Assembly (NCBI GenBank): GCA_016191335.1
Contig: JACPOW010000039.1
Span: forward strand, 24,783-73,119
Length of the DNA: 48,337 bases
Source of the DNA: Elusimicrobiota bacterium
Lineage (GTDB): Bacteria > Elusimicrobiota > Elusimicrobia > UBA1565 > UBA9628
Direction: 5' to 3'
Both the position numbers and the translations under genes were made by a program. The notes under the pieces are model-generated. The model was not told the DNA's origin, did no database searches, and was given only the letters and a program-made list of their open reading frames with translations. This document shows positions 1 to 8,839 of the stretch, one piece after another. Within the stretch, counting starts at the first letter, position 1. Each line of letters begins with the position of its first letter.

Positions 1-3000
1 ACCGTGTGCGTGCCGACGGCCAACTCGAAAGGCCCCGCGTAGGTCAGATTTTCGCAGGTGCCGGGCGGAGCGGCGGTGCTCTGCGCGACGTTGCATTCGG
101 GGTCGTGATCGACCAGATATTGGATCTGCCCGACGCCGGAAGCTGCGCCGCCGACGACCGGGTCGACGGCAACGATCGAGAAGATGCTCCCGCTCGAGAC
201 GAGCGTGACGACCGGCGCGGTCAAGTCGACGCCCACGGACTGCGTCTTCACCGCCTCGGCACGGCCCTCCAGATCGATGCTGTAGAAGGAAACCGTGTGC
301 GTCCCCTCGGCTACGAGCGTAAAGCTGCTCGTAAATCGCGAGTACGCGCCTCCACCGTCCGCGTAGAACGTCTGCGTGGAGCCGACGCCGAGGCCGTCTC
401 CGAACGCCGCGTAGTCATCGGCGACGGCAAAGCCCAGGGGCGTAGCGCTCGTCACGTAGACCGTCTGCGCTTCGGTAAACGAGGGCGCGCCTGCCGACAG
501 GCTCGTCCTGGGCGGCACGAGGTCGACTAAGGAGCCGGCGACGGCGACCTCGGCTTGAACGCGGTAAGGAACCGTCGAGCCGTCCACCGACAGCCAGAGT
601 TCGCTGCCCCGGAACACCGCGCCCGTAGCACCCCCGGCGTCGGTCGTCGTAACGCCCTGCAGAGCGCCGTCAAAGCCGAAGCGCCACAGGCCGGCCTCGG
701 TCAAATTCCCCCCGATGCCTCCGGCGACAAGAATTCCCGAGGCCTCGGGCAGCACGGCGATGGGATAAGACGGAGCTCCGAGGGCCGAGCGCCAGGCAAT
801 CTCAGAGGTCGGCAGCCCGGAGGCCTTGTCGTATCTCAGGAAGGCCATGTCGGTGCCGCCCGAGTTGTTCGCGCGCGGGGCCGCGACGTAGACGGCCTGG
901 CTCGACACGAAGACCCGGGCCGTGAGGCCGCCATCGATGTTGTCCAGGTAACCCGGGCGCAGGAAGGGGCCGCCGAGCAAGGTCTGGCCGTCCGCCGCGT
1001 AATGCCACAGCGCCAGGTCGAAGCCGCCGACGGCCGGCGCCGCGGGGCTCAGGGAGTAGCCGGTGATCCAGAGGCTTCCGTCTGCGTCCACCGCGAGGCC
1101 CGCGCCGAGGTCGAAGCCCGCCCGCGCGTAGGTCGTCTTGAGCTGGACCGTCCCGAGCGCCGGGTCGAAGCGCCACAGCGCCATGGAGAATTCGGCGGGT
1201 CCCGGCGCCGCGAGATCGGTCGGGCCGCTCGTCTGCGCCGCGCCCACGATCCAGCCCGGCGCCTTGGCGTCGAAGGCGATGTCGTTGTTCGCGTAGCCGC
1301 TGTCGAAGAGGGTCCCCTTGTACACCGCGAGGTCCAGTGCCTGTGTCGCCGGCCCGGCGGCGCCGCCGACCGCGTAGGCGCGGCCGTCCGGGCCGAAGAG
1401 CACCGACCACGGAAAGCCCTCCACAGCGTCCTGCAAGGTCGAAGACGAGATCAAGACTCCCGAAGAGTTCGAGTGGGCGAAGGCGAGGGCGTTGTTTTGT
1501 GAGACGACGGTCCAGAACGCGTCGAGGGCGTCCTTGCCGATCCCCATGCCGCCCGCTGACGGGCCGGAGCCGGGCGCTTCCACGAACGGGTAGGTAGTCC
1601 GCAGGACCTCGGCGTTGCCGACGGCGTCGTAGGCCTGGAAGTGAAGCGTGTGCGGGCCGTTCGACAGGGTGAACGGTCCCGCGTACCAGGGATTTTCGCA
1701 CGTCCCGCGCGCGGCGCTCGTGTCCTCGGCGACGTTGCTGCAGACGTCGGGATTGCCGTAATCCACGAGATACCGAATTCGAGCGACACCGGAGGCAGCG
1801 CCGCTGACGACGGGATCGACAGCATCGATTGTAGCGGCATTTCCGTTTAATTCCAGTGTTGCTGAAGGAGGCGTGAAATCCGCGCCTACGGACTGAATCT
1901 TAGGCGTTTCAGGATTACCGACGCGGTCAATGCTGAAGTATGAGATAGTGTGAGTTCCCTCGGAAACGAGGCTGAAGCTATTCGAGAATCGAGCAAATAC
2001 GGCGTCGTTCAGCGCATAGAAGGTTTGCGTCGCCCCAACGCCCAGCCCATCGTTCAATTCCCGTTTGTCATCGAAAACGCTGAACCCAAGGAGCGACGAA
2101 CTGCTCACATAGGTTGTTGTCGTCAAGGGAACCGACGGGATTCCGCCGAGAAGAAGAGTCCTCGGTGGGGTTGTATCCATCAAAAAATCCGAGGTAGAGG
2201 AGACGCTGATCGTATAGTAGTGCAGCGAATCCATATTACGAGCTCGATCAGTCCCCGAAAAAACCAACGAATGCGATCCTATCGAGAGCGTGAAAGTCGA
2301 CGTGTAAATCGAATTCGCACAGCTTCCGGGCGGGGCATAGGGATCAGCGCCGATATCGGCAAGGGCGCCTCCGCAACTCGCGGGGTCCGCATCCACGAGA
2401 TACCTGATTTCAGCAAGGCCCGAGGAGGAGGGGCCCGATGGATCGGCCCCGGAAAGAACGATATTTGTGTTTGGCGCGATGGTCGCCAAGTCACCCTGGA
2501 TCAGCCCGAGGCCGTCGAGCGATAGTGAAATGATCGGCGGAGCTGAATCGATGTCGACTCCTACGAATAACAATACGCTATGTGCATCTTCGATGCTCCC
2601 GACGTTGTCACGCGCTCTGTAAAACAATTCATGAACACCGTTGGGCAAATTAATCGACCCCGCAAATTGTGCCAATTCCGAACCGGTCGAATAATCAATC
2701 GCATAGACGCCCGAAGCTAAATCTTTGGCGAGAAAACTTGCCTGCCCGCCTTCAGGAACAGCCAAACGCCCAAGCGAATCAGGGCTCACGGATGAATTGT
2801 TGATCAGCAAGTGTGAAATAGGAGGAGTTCCGTCAAAAAATGCAGCCGTGGAGAATATCGGTTCAACATTATTGGCGCTATCAGTCGCGGAAAAGGCAAA
2901 GACATGCGCACCTTCAGGAAAAATTAAATCGATTTCCCCGAGGCCTGGAGGGACTGTCGCTGAGGTGCCGTCGATGGAATAAGTGAACGCGTCGATACCC

Positions 3001-3572
3001 GAAGTTGCATAACTGGAAATTTCGACGTCTGAATAGGCGAGAGTAATTCGTGTTTGCGTGGAATAATAAACCATCCCGCCCATGTCAATAAAAGCCGGGG
3101 CGCTCGTCAGGATTTTGGTTTGAGGAGGCGAATGATCGGCATAGAGCGTTTCGGCTATTCGAAGTCCTGCCTGATCTGAGCAGTCCTGTATGTGGGAAAC
3201 AAATCCATCTTTAGAAGATATTCGGCATATCAGACTCTGCGCAAACATGTCCGAAGGTTGGAAATTGAGCGCGACAACCATCTCATCTGTCTGATTCGTG
3301 GAGTAGCCTGCACCGGCTTTAAATTCAATTAAAAGAGGCGATGTTTCATTTGCTGGTATCGATACGGGGCCATAATTGGAACGCGGCAACAACAGCATCC
3401 ACGAAGGTTTCGACAGAATCTCAATTGAGGCGGAGATTGGTTGATTGTCCGAGCGGGAATTTTTAAAAGGAAACGCAAGCCGACCTCTTTCCCCCAATTC
3501 CATAGCGGCAACACACTGCGAGAGAATGGGCAGTGATATTACAGCCATCGCAAGCAAAGAGCGCGTATTCAT
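1..3572 (-). CDS. Giant exported repeat protein, C-terminus beyond window
   Basis: The frame stays open from an ATG at 3572 to the window edge, giving at least 1190 residues with the stop outside. A hydrophobic N-terminus (starting MNTRSLLAMAVISLP) looks like a Sec signal peptide. Two kinds of module alternate. A Cys-pair module (SGV..I.YLVD...C...GTC.N..Y..PF.L..G.H) occurs near 1-175, 1620-1825 and 2270-2440. A module resembling OmpL47-type beta domains (YV.S...LGF.V.DD...DGLGVG.TQTFYA...EGTHT..) occurs near 240-480 and 1920-2150, with a divergent copy near 2880-3110. A propeller-like stretch (about 500-1600) separates two copies. These features suggest a surface or secreted adhesive protein; no catalytic motif is seen. 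The ATG overlaps the upstream stop as ATGA. DNA 5' of about 1850 is much more AT-rich than DNA 3' of it. Confidence 0.8.
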   Translation of the reverse strand, partial: MNTRSLLAMAVISLPILSQCVAAMELGERGRLAFPFKNSRSDNQPISASIEILSKPSWMLLLPRSNYGPVSIPANETSPLLIEFKAGAGYSTNQTDEMVVALNFQPSDMFAQSLICRISSKDGFVSHIQDCSDQAGLRIAETLYADHSPPQTKILTSAPAFIDMGGMVYYSTQTRITLAYSDVEISSYATSGIDAFTYSIDGTSATVPPGLGEIDLIFPEGAHVFAFSATDSANNVEPIFSTAAFFDGTPPISHLLINNSSVSPDSLGRLAVPEGGQASFLAKDLASGVYAIDYSTGSELAQFAGSINLPNGVHELFYRARDNVGSIEDAHSVLLFVGVDIDSAPPIISLSLDGLGLIQGDLATIAPNTNIVLSGADPSGPSSSGLAEIRYLVDADPASCGGALADIGADPYAPPGSCANSIYTSTFTLSIGSHSLVFSGTDRARNMDSLHYYTISVSSTSDFLMDTTPPRTLLLGGIPSVPLTTTTYVSSSSLLGFSVFDDKRELNDGLGVGATQTFYALNDAVFARFSNSFSLVSEGTHTISYFSIDRVGNPETPKIQSVGADFTPPSATLELNGNAATIDAVDPVVSGAASGVARIRYLVDYGNPDVCSNVAEDTSAARGTCENPWYAGPFTLSNGPHTLHFQAYDAVGNAEVLRTTYPFVEAPGSGPSAGGMGIGKDALDAFWTVVSQNNALAFAHSNSSGVLISSSTLQDAVEGFPWSVLFGPDGRAYAVGGAAGPATQALDLAVYKGTLFDSGYANNDIAFDAKAPGWIVGAAQTSGPTDLAAPGPAEFSMALWRFDPALGTVQLKTTYARAGFDLGAGLAVDADGSLWITGYSLSPAAPAVGGFDLALWHYAADGQTLLGGPFLRPGYLDNIDGGLTARVFVSSQAVYVAAPRANNSGGTDMAFLRYDKASGLPTSEIAWRSALGAPSYPIAVLPEASGILVAGGIGGNLTEAGLWRFGFDGALQGVTTTDAGGATGAVFRGSELWLSVDGSTVPYRVQAEVAVAGSLVDLVPPRTSLSAGAPSFTEAQTVYVTSATPLGFAVADDYAAFGDGLGVGSTQTFYADGGGAYSRFTSSFTLVAEGTHTVSFYSIDLEGRAEAVKTQSVGVDLTAPVVTLVSSGSIFSIVAVDPVVGGAASGVGQIQYLVDHDPECNVAQSTAAPPGTCENLTYAGPFELAVGTHT

Positions 3573-4282
3573 TTCATTCGCGGATAAATGTCAATTTTGC
3601 CGGGTGCATCGATGCTGGAAATCACAACTTGCCAAGATGTCTTATTAGTTGCTGCGATATGGTTTAAGGCGTTGCGGATTGATATCTGCACTCGCTTCTC
3701 ATACGAGTACGAACCAGCCAGGGCCCCCCCTTTTATTGGCAGGTCGGCCTCAAGGTTTGACGCCTTGCTCAATTCGTATACATCTTGCTCGGCGCCTTCC
3801 GATCTAGCCACATTCCAAACGATTGTTCGGTCAAGCGCGGTCGGCCCCTGTTTGGGCCTTATCGTCAACACATTGGGTTGGCGTCCTGCCACATAATCGG
3901 GGGCGACCCAAAGGATCTGAGCCTCTTTGCCGAGAGCGTCACGGAAAACGGAATATAGCGTACGGCGCTTTGGCGATGGCCTGGCCATAATCTTTAACAT
4001 CTTGTAATTAAGCTCCAGACCACAAATAATCCCGACATCGGCGCATGCCTTCAGTATATTCATATGCCCATCGGATCCAAGGACATCTGGAATCTCCCGA
4101 TTAAGGGCAAAACGATGCTCTTCCGTATCAAATAATGTGTCGGGTATCTTTGACTGCTTGCCACCGTTTTCTTGATGCTCGGCAATGAGGCGCCCATCGT
4201 TCGTCTGCGGTTGCTGAGCCCGAGCCGTCACAGTCCAGAGCGTCAATACTATTAGCCAACTGCTGCGCACACGGTTATTCAT
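3569..4282 (-). CDS. Exported protein of unknown function
   Basis: This encodes 237 residues with a clear signal peptide (MNNRVRSSWLIVLTLWTVTARAQ, written here as an N-terminus ending in ARA-Q) and no later membrane segment, so it is probably periplasmic or secreted. I do not recognise the family. The middle (about residues 75-150) alternates helix-like and strand-like stretches and could be a small secretin/STN-like fold, but this is a weak impression. Both ends overlap the neighbours by 4 bases (ATGA), so it is translationally coupled between two large exported proteins and may help their assembly or secretion. Base composition is AT-rich like its neighbours and unlike the rest of the window. 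Confidence 0.7.
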   Translation of the reverse strand: MNNRVRSSWLIVLTLWTVTARAQQPQTNDGRLIAEHQENGGKQSKIPDTLFDTEEHRFALNREIPDVLGSDGHMNILKACADVGIICGLELNYKMLKIMARPSPKRRTLYSVFRDALGKEAQILWVAPDYVAGRQPNVLTIRPKQGPTALDRTIVWNVARSEGAEQDVYELSKASNLEADLPIKGGALAGSYSYEKRVQISIRNALNHIAATNKTSWQVVISSIDAPGKIDIYPRMK

Positions 4283-6282
4283 GGTGGTGGGAGTGGGTAA
4301 GGCATGGTGTTATTGTCGTGATCACTTCGGGTCATGAACATGTGATTCCCGCCACCAACAACTCGCACATCTTTGACGAGACTCACTGGTCCTAAAACGC
4401 ACTTTCCGATGAAGAATCGCTGGGTTTCACGATCCTTACAATTTGTCGGGAGTAGCGCCATGTATGGTGGGCCCTTGTATCCGTTTAAATCACCAACTGT
4501 GTAGGGATTGCGCCCACTTGGCAGGGCTGGGCTGTCGCCCGTTTCTGATGAAAAGACGCATCCCGGCATCTCAGTATCCACTTTTTCGGAAACTATTGGG
4601 TATGGCGCCAAATTCATCGGCCTTGTTTCAGATTCGCCCCTTTCAAAAACGATCACATGCTCATATCCCATGCAGTGCGGATATTTTTTCGGGCAGATAG
4701 CTGGAGGCAGGCCTGTAACTTGGGGCCTAAAGGGATTCATCATGTGATTGACGAATCCATAAATTTGGGAGTATTCCTTCTTGGGAGTAATTATGTCGTA
4801 ACTAAGGCGCCCCACTATCTGAGATCCCATATATGCGCGGATTTCAGTGTGATCATTACATCCTGTGACAAGCGCTGGTGTTGGATTTGCGGAGGTGGGA
4901 ATAATCGATGCGAAAGACACTATTTCATCGGGGGCTCTGCACCGGGTATCGGGTTGCGAATGTTGCGAGACGACCACGCTGTCTTGCGGATATGACTTAA
5001 AAACGATTGAATTTTTTAAGGTCGGCGAAGAATAGTGCACACAGATTTCGCGATGCTCGCCAAGACCCATAAAGGGTGTTGGCGTTGTCGGAACGAGAAA
5101 TTGGACGAGCGCAGTGTTGAACATATCCGAAACCACACCTTCACCAACAAAAGTGGCGGTCAATTCTAACGCACCGAGGATTGCTGTCGCACCATGCAGG
5201 AAATCAAGCGCCGTTGCTGTAACGGTATACGAGCTATCAGATAGCATCTGATCAGAATCCAACCCCGCATATTCCCAGGAAGAAATTTCCACCTGGGAGA
5301 GCGGTATCGTTAAGGTCGTGATTCCTATGGCGAACTGAGATCCATTCCAGTACTTGCCTGTGGAATTTTCCTTAATGTTGAGCTGAATCTTGTCGAGCTT
5401 GTAATTGTCGCTCGCAGTTCCTCGGATCGACGTGATCTGCTTGAGTGACCCAATGCTGCTTGACGAAAAGTCAACGGTCGGCGGAAGTCCATCGAAGTAC
5501 CAATGATGGGCCATGGTCGGATCTGCGACCCACATGGGATTGGTGATGAATTGAGACTCGGTAGACACGGCGATCAAATTGCCGACAATATCAGTTGCTT
5601 TGACCGAAAAATCCATCCGCCCACTTAATGGTATTCCGACTGTAGTGGGCGGATTCCCGACTGCGCCGGCGGTCGTAATGTCCACGAACCACTGCGAACC
5701 ATTGGTGGAAATTTGAATGCCGCTTTCCGTTTGGAATAAAACGACCGGGCTTGCATCGTCGATAGTCCCCTCGACGCGAAAGGATGTATACGGCAGGGTG
5801 GACCCGTCCGGCGGCGCCTGGGTGATTGTTATAGCCGGCGGCACACTGTCGATAACGATGGGCACGCTGTCGGTATCGTATTTGAAATGCGGCACGCCAT
5901 TCTCCCAGTCAAACCAATCCAAAGCCTTGCACGTAATAGTGAAGGTTCCGAGACCATCCGGGACATTTGGCGCCTCCGGTGCCGGAAATTCGCAATATTG
6001 ACCGCTGAAAGAAGTGCATGGTTGCGCGCTAAACCCCGGTCCACCCAGCGTGATTTCCACGCCCGAACTATTTTCGGGACACGGAGTATCTGGGTACCGT
6101 TGCACGGCAATCTGATTTCGGCCCCAACTGTAATATACGCCGCCTGCGGTTTGGAGGGTTGCTTCAGGGAGAATCTTACACCAACAGGATGTGGCCATCG
6201 CATTGCTCGCCAAGCACGCGAGGGTGAACGCCAGCAATGGAACTGCCCGTCTTATGCGACGAAGAAGAGGCCTCCGTAAAAT
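4279..6282 (-). CDS. Large exported protein with Ig-like domains, start uncertain
   Basis: The frame encodes a secreted or surface protein. After a signal peptide (hydrophobic core near 6198-6250, ending ASNAMA) comes a Cys-containing region, then Ig-like beta-sandwich segments (PPAITITQAPPDGSTLP, VKATDIVGN; later PPTVDFSSSS and a second repeat-like unit), then a C-terminal region with several Cys. No enzyme motif is visible. An in-frame ATG exists at 6576, but the first 100 residues from it look non-coding and a strong promoter (6416-6444) lies inside that stretch, so the real start is downstream. No ATG, GTG or TTG sits properly in front of the signal peptide; ATT at 6282 or ATA at 6255 are the candidates. 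It is the first gene of a three-gene coupled operon. Confidence 0.65.
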   Translation of the reverse strand: MLRRPLLRRIRRAVPLLAFTLACLASNAMATSCWCKILPEATLQTAGGVYYSWGRNQIAVQRYPDTPCPENSSGVEITLGGPGFSAQPCTSFSGQYCEFPAPEAPNVPDGLGTFTITCKALDWFDWENGVPHFKYDTDSVPIVIDSVPPAITITQAPPDGSTLPYTSFRVEGTIDDASPVVLFQTESGIQISTNGSQWFVDITTAGAVGNPPTTVGIPLSGRMDFSVKATDIVGNLIAVSTESQFITNPMWVADPTMAHHWYFDGLPPTVDFSSSSIGSLKQITSIRGTASDNYKLDKIQLNIKENSTGKYWNGSQFAIGITTLTIPLSQVEISSWEYAGLDSDQMLSDSSYTVTATALDFLHGATAILGALELTATFVGEGVVSDMFNTALVQFLVPTTPTPFMGLGEHREICVHYSSPTLKNSIVFKSYPQDSVVVSQHSQPDTRCRAPDEIVSFASIIPTSANPTPALVTGCNDHTEIRAYMGSQIVGRLSYDIITPKKEYSQIYGFVNHMMNPFRPQVTGLPPAICPKKYPHCMGYEHVIVFERGESETRPMNLAPYPIVSEKVDTEMPGCVFSSETGDSPALPSGRNPYTVGDLNGYKGPPYMALLPTNCKDRETQRFFIGKCVLGPVSLVKDVRVVGGGNHMFMTRSDHDNNTMPYPLPPP

Positions 6283-6301
6283 GTCACCCTCAGGACATTT
6301 T
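6278..6301 (-). promoter_or_regulatory. Hairpin next to the ribosome binding site of the first exported gene
   Basis: Perfect 8-base arms (AAAATGTC / GACATTTT) enclose an 8-base loop. In the transcript the hairpin is followed directly by ACGGAGG (6271-6277), a good Shine-Dalgarno sequence. It could control access to that site or act as a weak terminator, since it ends in TTTT. A role is inference. Confidence 0.4.
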
Positions 6302-6415
6302 GAGACAGCTCCGCCTAGGTGGGGAAGTCGGGCGGACGGCGGTTGTTTGTTCGGCGTAAAGTTTCCGCGCGGTCCTCGGACGCCTCTGATCGGAAACAAT
6401 CTGGATCGCTGGTTC

Positions 6416-6444
6416 AGCTTAACTCCGGCATTCGAATCCGTCAA
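6416..6444 (-). promoter_or_regulatory. Sigma70-type promoter of the exported-protein operon
   Basis: On the minus strand TTGACG (6439-6444) is followed after 17 bases by TAAGCT (6416-6421). The predicted transcript starts near 6409, leaving a 5' leader of about 130-150 bases. The stretch 6283-6611 holds no gene that I can support; it contains this promoter, the leader and the hairpin near 6290. Confidence 0.6.
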
Positions 6445-6611
6445 GCCCCCAAACGAAGCATCGCGCCATAATTTACAATAAGCCTCAAAATATAGTTCGA
6501 CGCCGCCTCGAGCGCGCCGCGAGGAACTCTCAAGGCGCCGACAACATGAAGCCGGCGTGCGCTTGGAATCGGGCATAATGACGATAGTCGAACTGCCGCT
6601 CTCGGTCCCCG

Positions 6612-6962
6612 CTATCGAATCTCTTGCGGATCGAGAAGATTCTTAAGGTCGTCCAGATCGAAGGGTTTTCGCAGGCACGCGGATAGCCCGGAGTCGCGGG
6701 CCTTTTTCAGGTTGTCGGGATTCCCCGAAACCATCACCACTCGCGTGCCCGGTTTGGCCGCGCTGAAAACGCGAGCGAGAGCGATCCCGTTCCCATCGGG
6801 CAGATCCACGTCGCACACAGCCAAGTCATACCGGCCTTGCCGAAACGCGTCCAAGGCCCCGGCGGCCGTATGGCTCGCGTCGCTGGCCCAGTCCCACCGC
6901 GAGAAGCAGCTCTGGAGCATTTGAGACATGCCCATATCGTCGTCCACGATGAGAACCCGCAT
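6612..6962 (-). CDS. Single-domain response regulator (receiver only)
   Basis: This 116-residue protein is one CheY-like receiver domain. It opens MRVLIVDDD with the acidic pair, has the phospho-acceptor Asp in LAVCDVDLPDGNG, the Ser/Thr position in VVMVSGN, and the conserved Lys in CLRKPFD. There is no output domain and no histidine kinase nearby, so it is an orphan that must act by protein contact or phosphotransfer. I chose the ATG at 6962 because GGAGGG precedes it at good spacing and the receiver fold begins there; the frame extends further upstream but reads as non-coding. A consensus promoter lies just upstream. The XRE regulator is divergent. Confidence 0.85.
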   Translation of the reverse strand: MRVLIVDDDMGMSQMLQSCFSRWDWASDASHTAAGALDAFRQGRYDLAVCDVDLPDGNGIALARVFSAAKPGTRVVMVSGNPDNLKKARDSGLSACLRKPFDLDDLKNLLDPQEIR

Positions 6963-6986
6963 GAAGGACCCTCCGCCCGCCCCCGG

Positions 6987-7015
6987 AGCATAGCCCCGCG
7001 GCGAGTGCATGTCAA
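6987..7015 (-). promoter_or_regulatory. Consensus promoter of the response regulator
   Basis: On the minus strand a perfect TTGACA (7010-7015), a 17-base spacer and TATGCT (6987-6992) form one of the best sigma70-type promoters in the window. It predicts a leader of about 18 bases with the GGAGGG ribosome binding site in it. Confidence 0.7.
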
Positions 7016-7038
7016 TAGGCACTACTATTAAAAATTGT

Positions 7039-7054
7039 CTAAAGGCATATTTAG
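7039..7054. promoter_or_regulatory. Small dyad in the divergent intergenic region
   Basis: CTAAA-GGCATA-TTTAG is a perfect 5-base dyad in an AT-rich patch between the divergent response regulator and XRE genes. Its place, 23 bases before the XRE start, fits an autoregulatory operator, but the arms are short and chance is possible. Confidence 0.3.
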
Positions 7055-7076
7055 CCGCCGCCCCATTAGGCGTAAT

Positions 7077-7466
7077 ATGGCTGAAAGCCAGATGAAAGAA
7101 AACCAGCTGTTGGCACAAGTCGGAGCGGGCATCCGCGCGTGGCGCAAGAAAGCCGGCCTCACGATGACCCGTCTGGCCGAGCTGGCCGACATCGACGGCG
7201 GCTTCCTCGCCACCATCGAGACCGGCAAGAAGGCCCCCAGCGTCGTCACGTTGGCCAAACTCGCCAAAGCGCTCGAGATAAGGCTCGGCGACCTGTTCAG
7301 CGAGGTGCCGAAGCAATCGGAACCTCTCGACGCTCAACTCGAGCGCCGGCTCCGGTCGTTGGCACACGGACGCAGCGCGTCGGAGAAAGCCGATCTATTG
7401 GCGATCCTCAAGCAGCTTCAGGACCCCGAGCGGGTCAAGGCACTGCGCCGCCTCATCCGCAAGTAG
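7077..7466 (+). CDS. XRE-family helix-turn-helix regulator
   Basis: This 129-residue protein has a Cro/C1-type HTH in its first 70 residues: VGAGIRAWRKKAGLTMTRLAELADI, then the recognition segment DGGFLATIETGKKAPSVVTLAKLAKAL. The C-terminal 55 residues are helical and charged, probably for dimerisation. It should bind DNA in the cytoplasm; targets are unknown, perhaps its own divergent intergenic region. A TTG at 7035 would add 14 residues; I chose the ATG at 7077 because the HTH starts soon after and the dyad at 7039-7054 would otherwise be coding. It converges on the helicase gene with a 9-base gap. Confidence 0.85.
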   Translation: MAESQMKENQLLAQVGAGIRAWRKKAGLTMTRLAELADIDGGFLATIETGKKAPSVVTLAKLAKALEIRLGDLFSEVPKQSEPLDAQLERRLRSLAHGRSASEKADLLAILKQLQDPERVKALRRLIRK

Positions 7467-7475
7467 CGCCGCGCG

Positions 7476-8702
<1,227 letters not shown>

Positions 8703-8839
8703 TGAAGGAGCCTTATTGTAGCAAACGCGACCGAGCCATGCGTCCTTTCCGCGCTCCGGAACCCTAGGGACTAGGACAGGGTCGGGGGTGGGCCCAATGG
8801 CCCATGCCGGCGGGTCCGGCCTGATGCATAATTGGAAGG

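Noticed and set aside
6283-6409. A riboswitch (for example c-di-GMP) in the leader of the exported-protein operon
   Set aside because: I looked for known conserved cores and found none; only a simple 8-bp hairpin is clear.
6576-6578. ATG at 6576 as the start of the Ig-like exported protein
   Set aside because: A consensus promoter lies downstream of it, and the added residues look non-coding and would precede the signal peptide by 100 residues.
8789-8804. Inverted repeat TGGGCC-CAAT-GGCCCA upstream of the endonuclease
   Set aside because: Short GC-rich dyads are common by chance in this DNA, and it does not align with the promoter candidate in a telling way.
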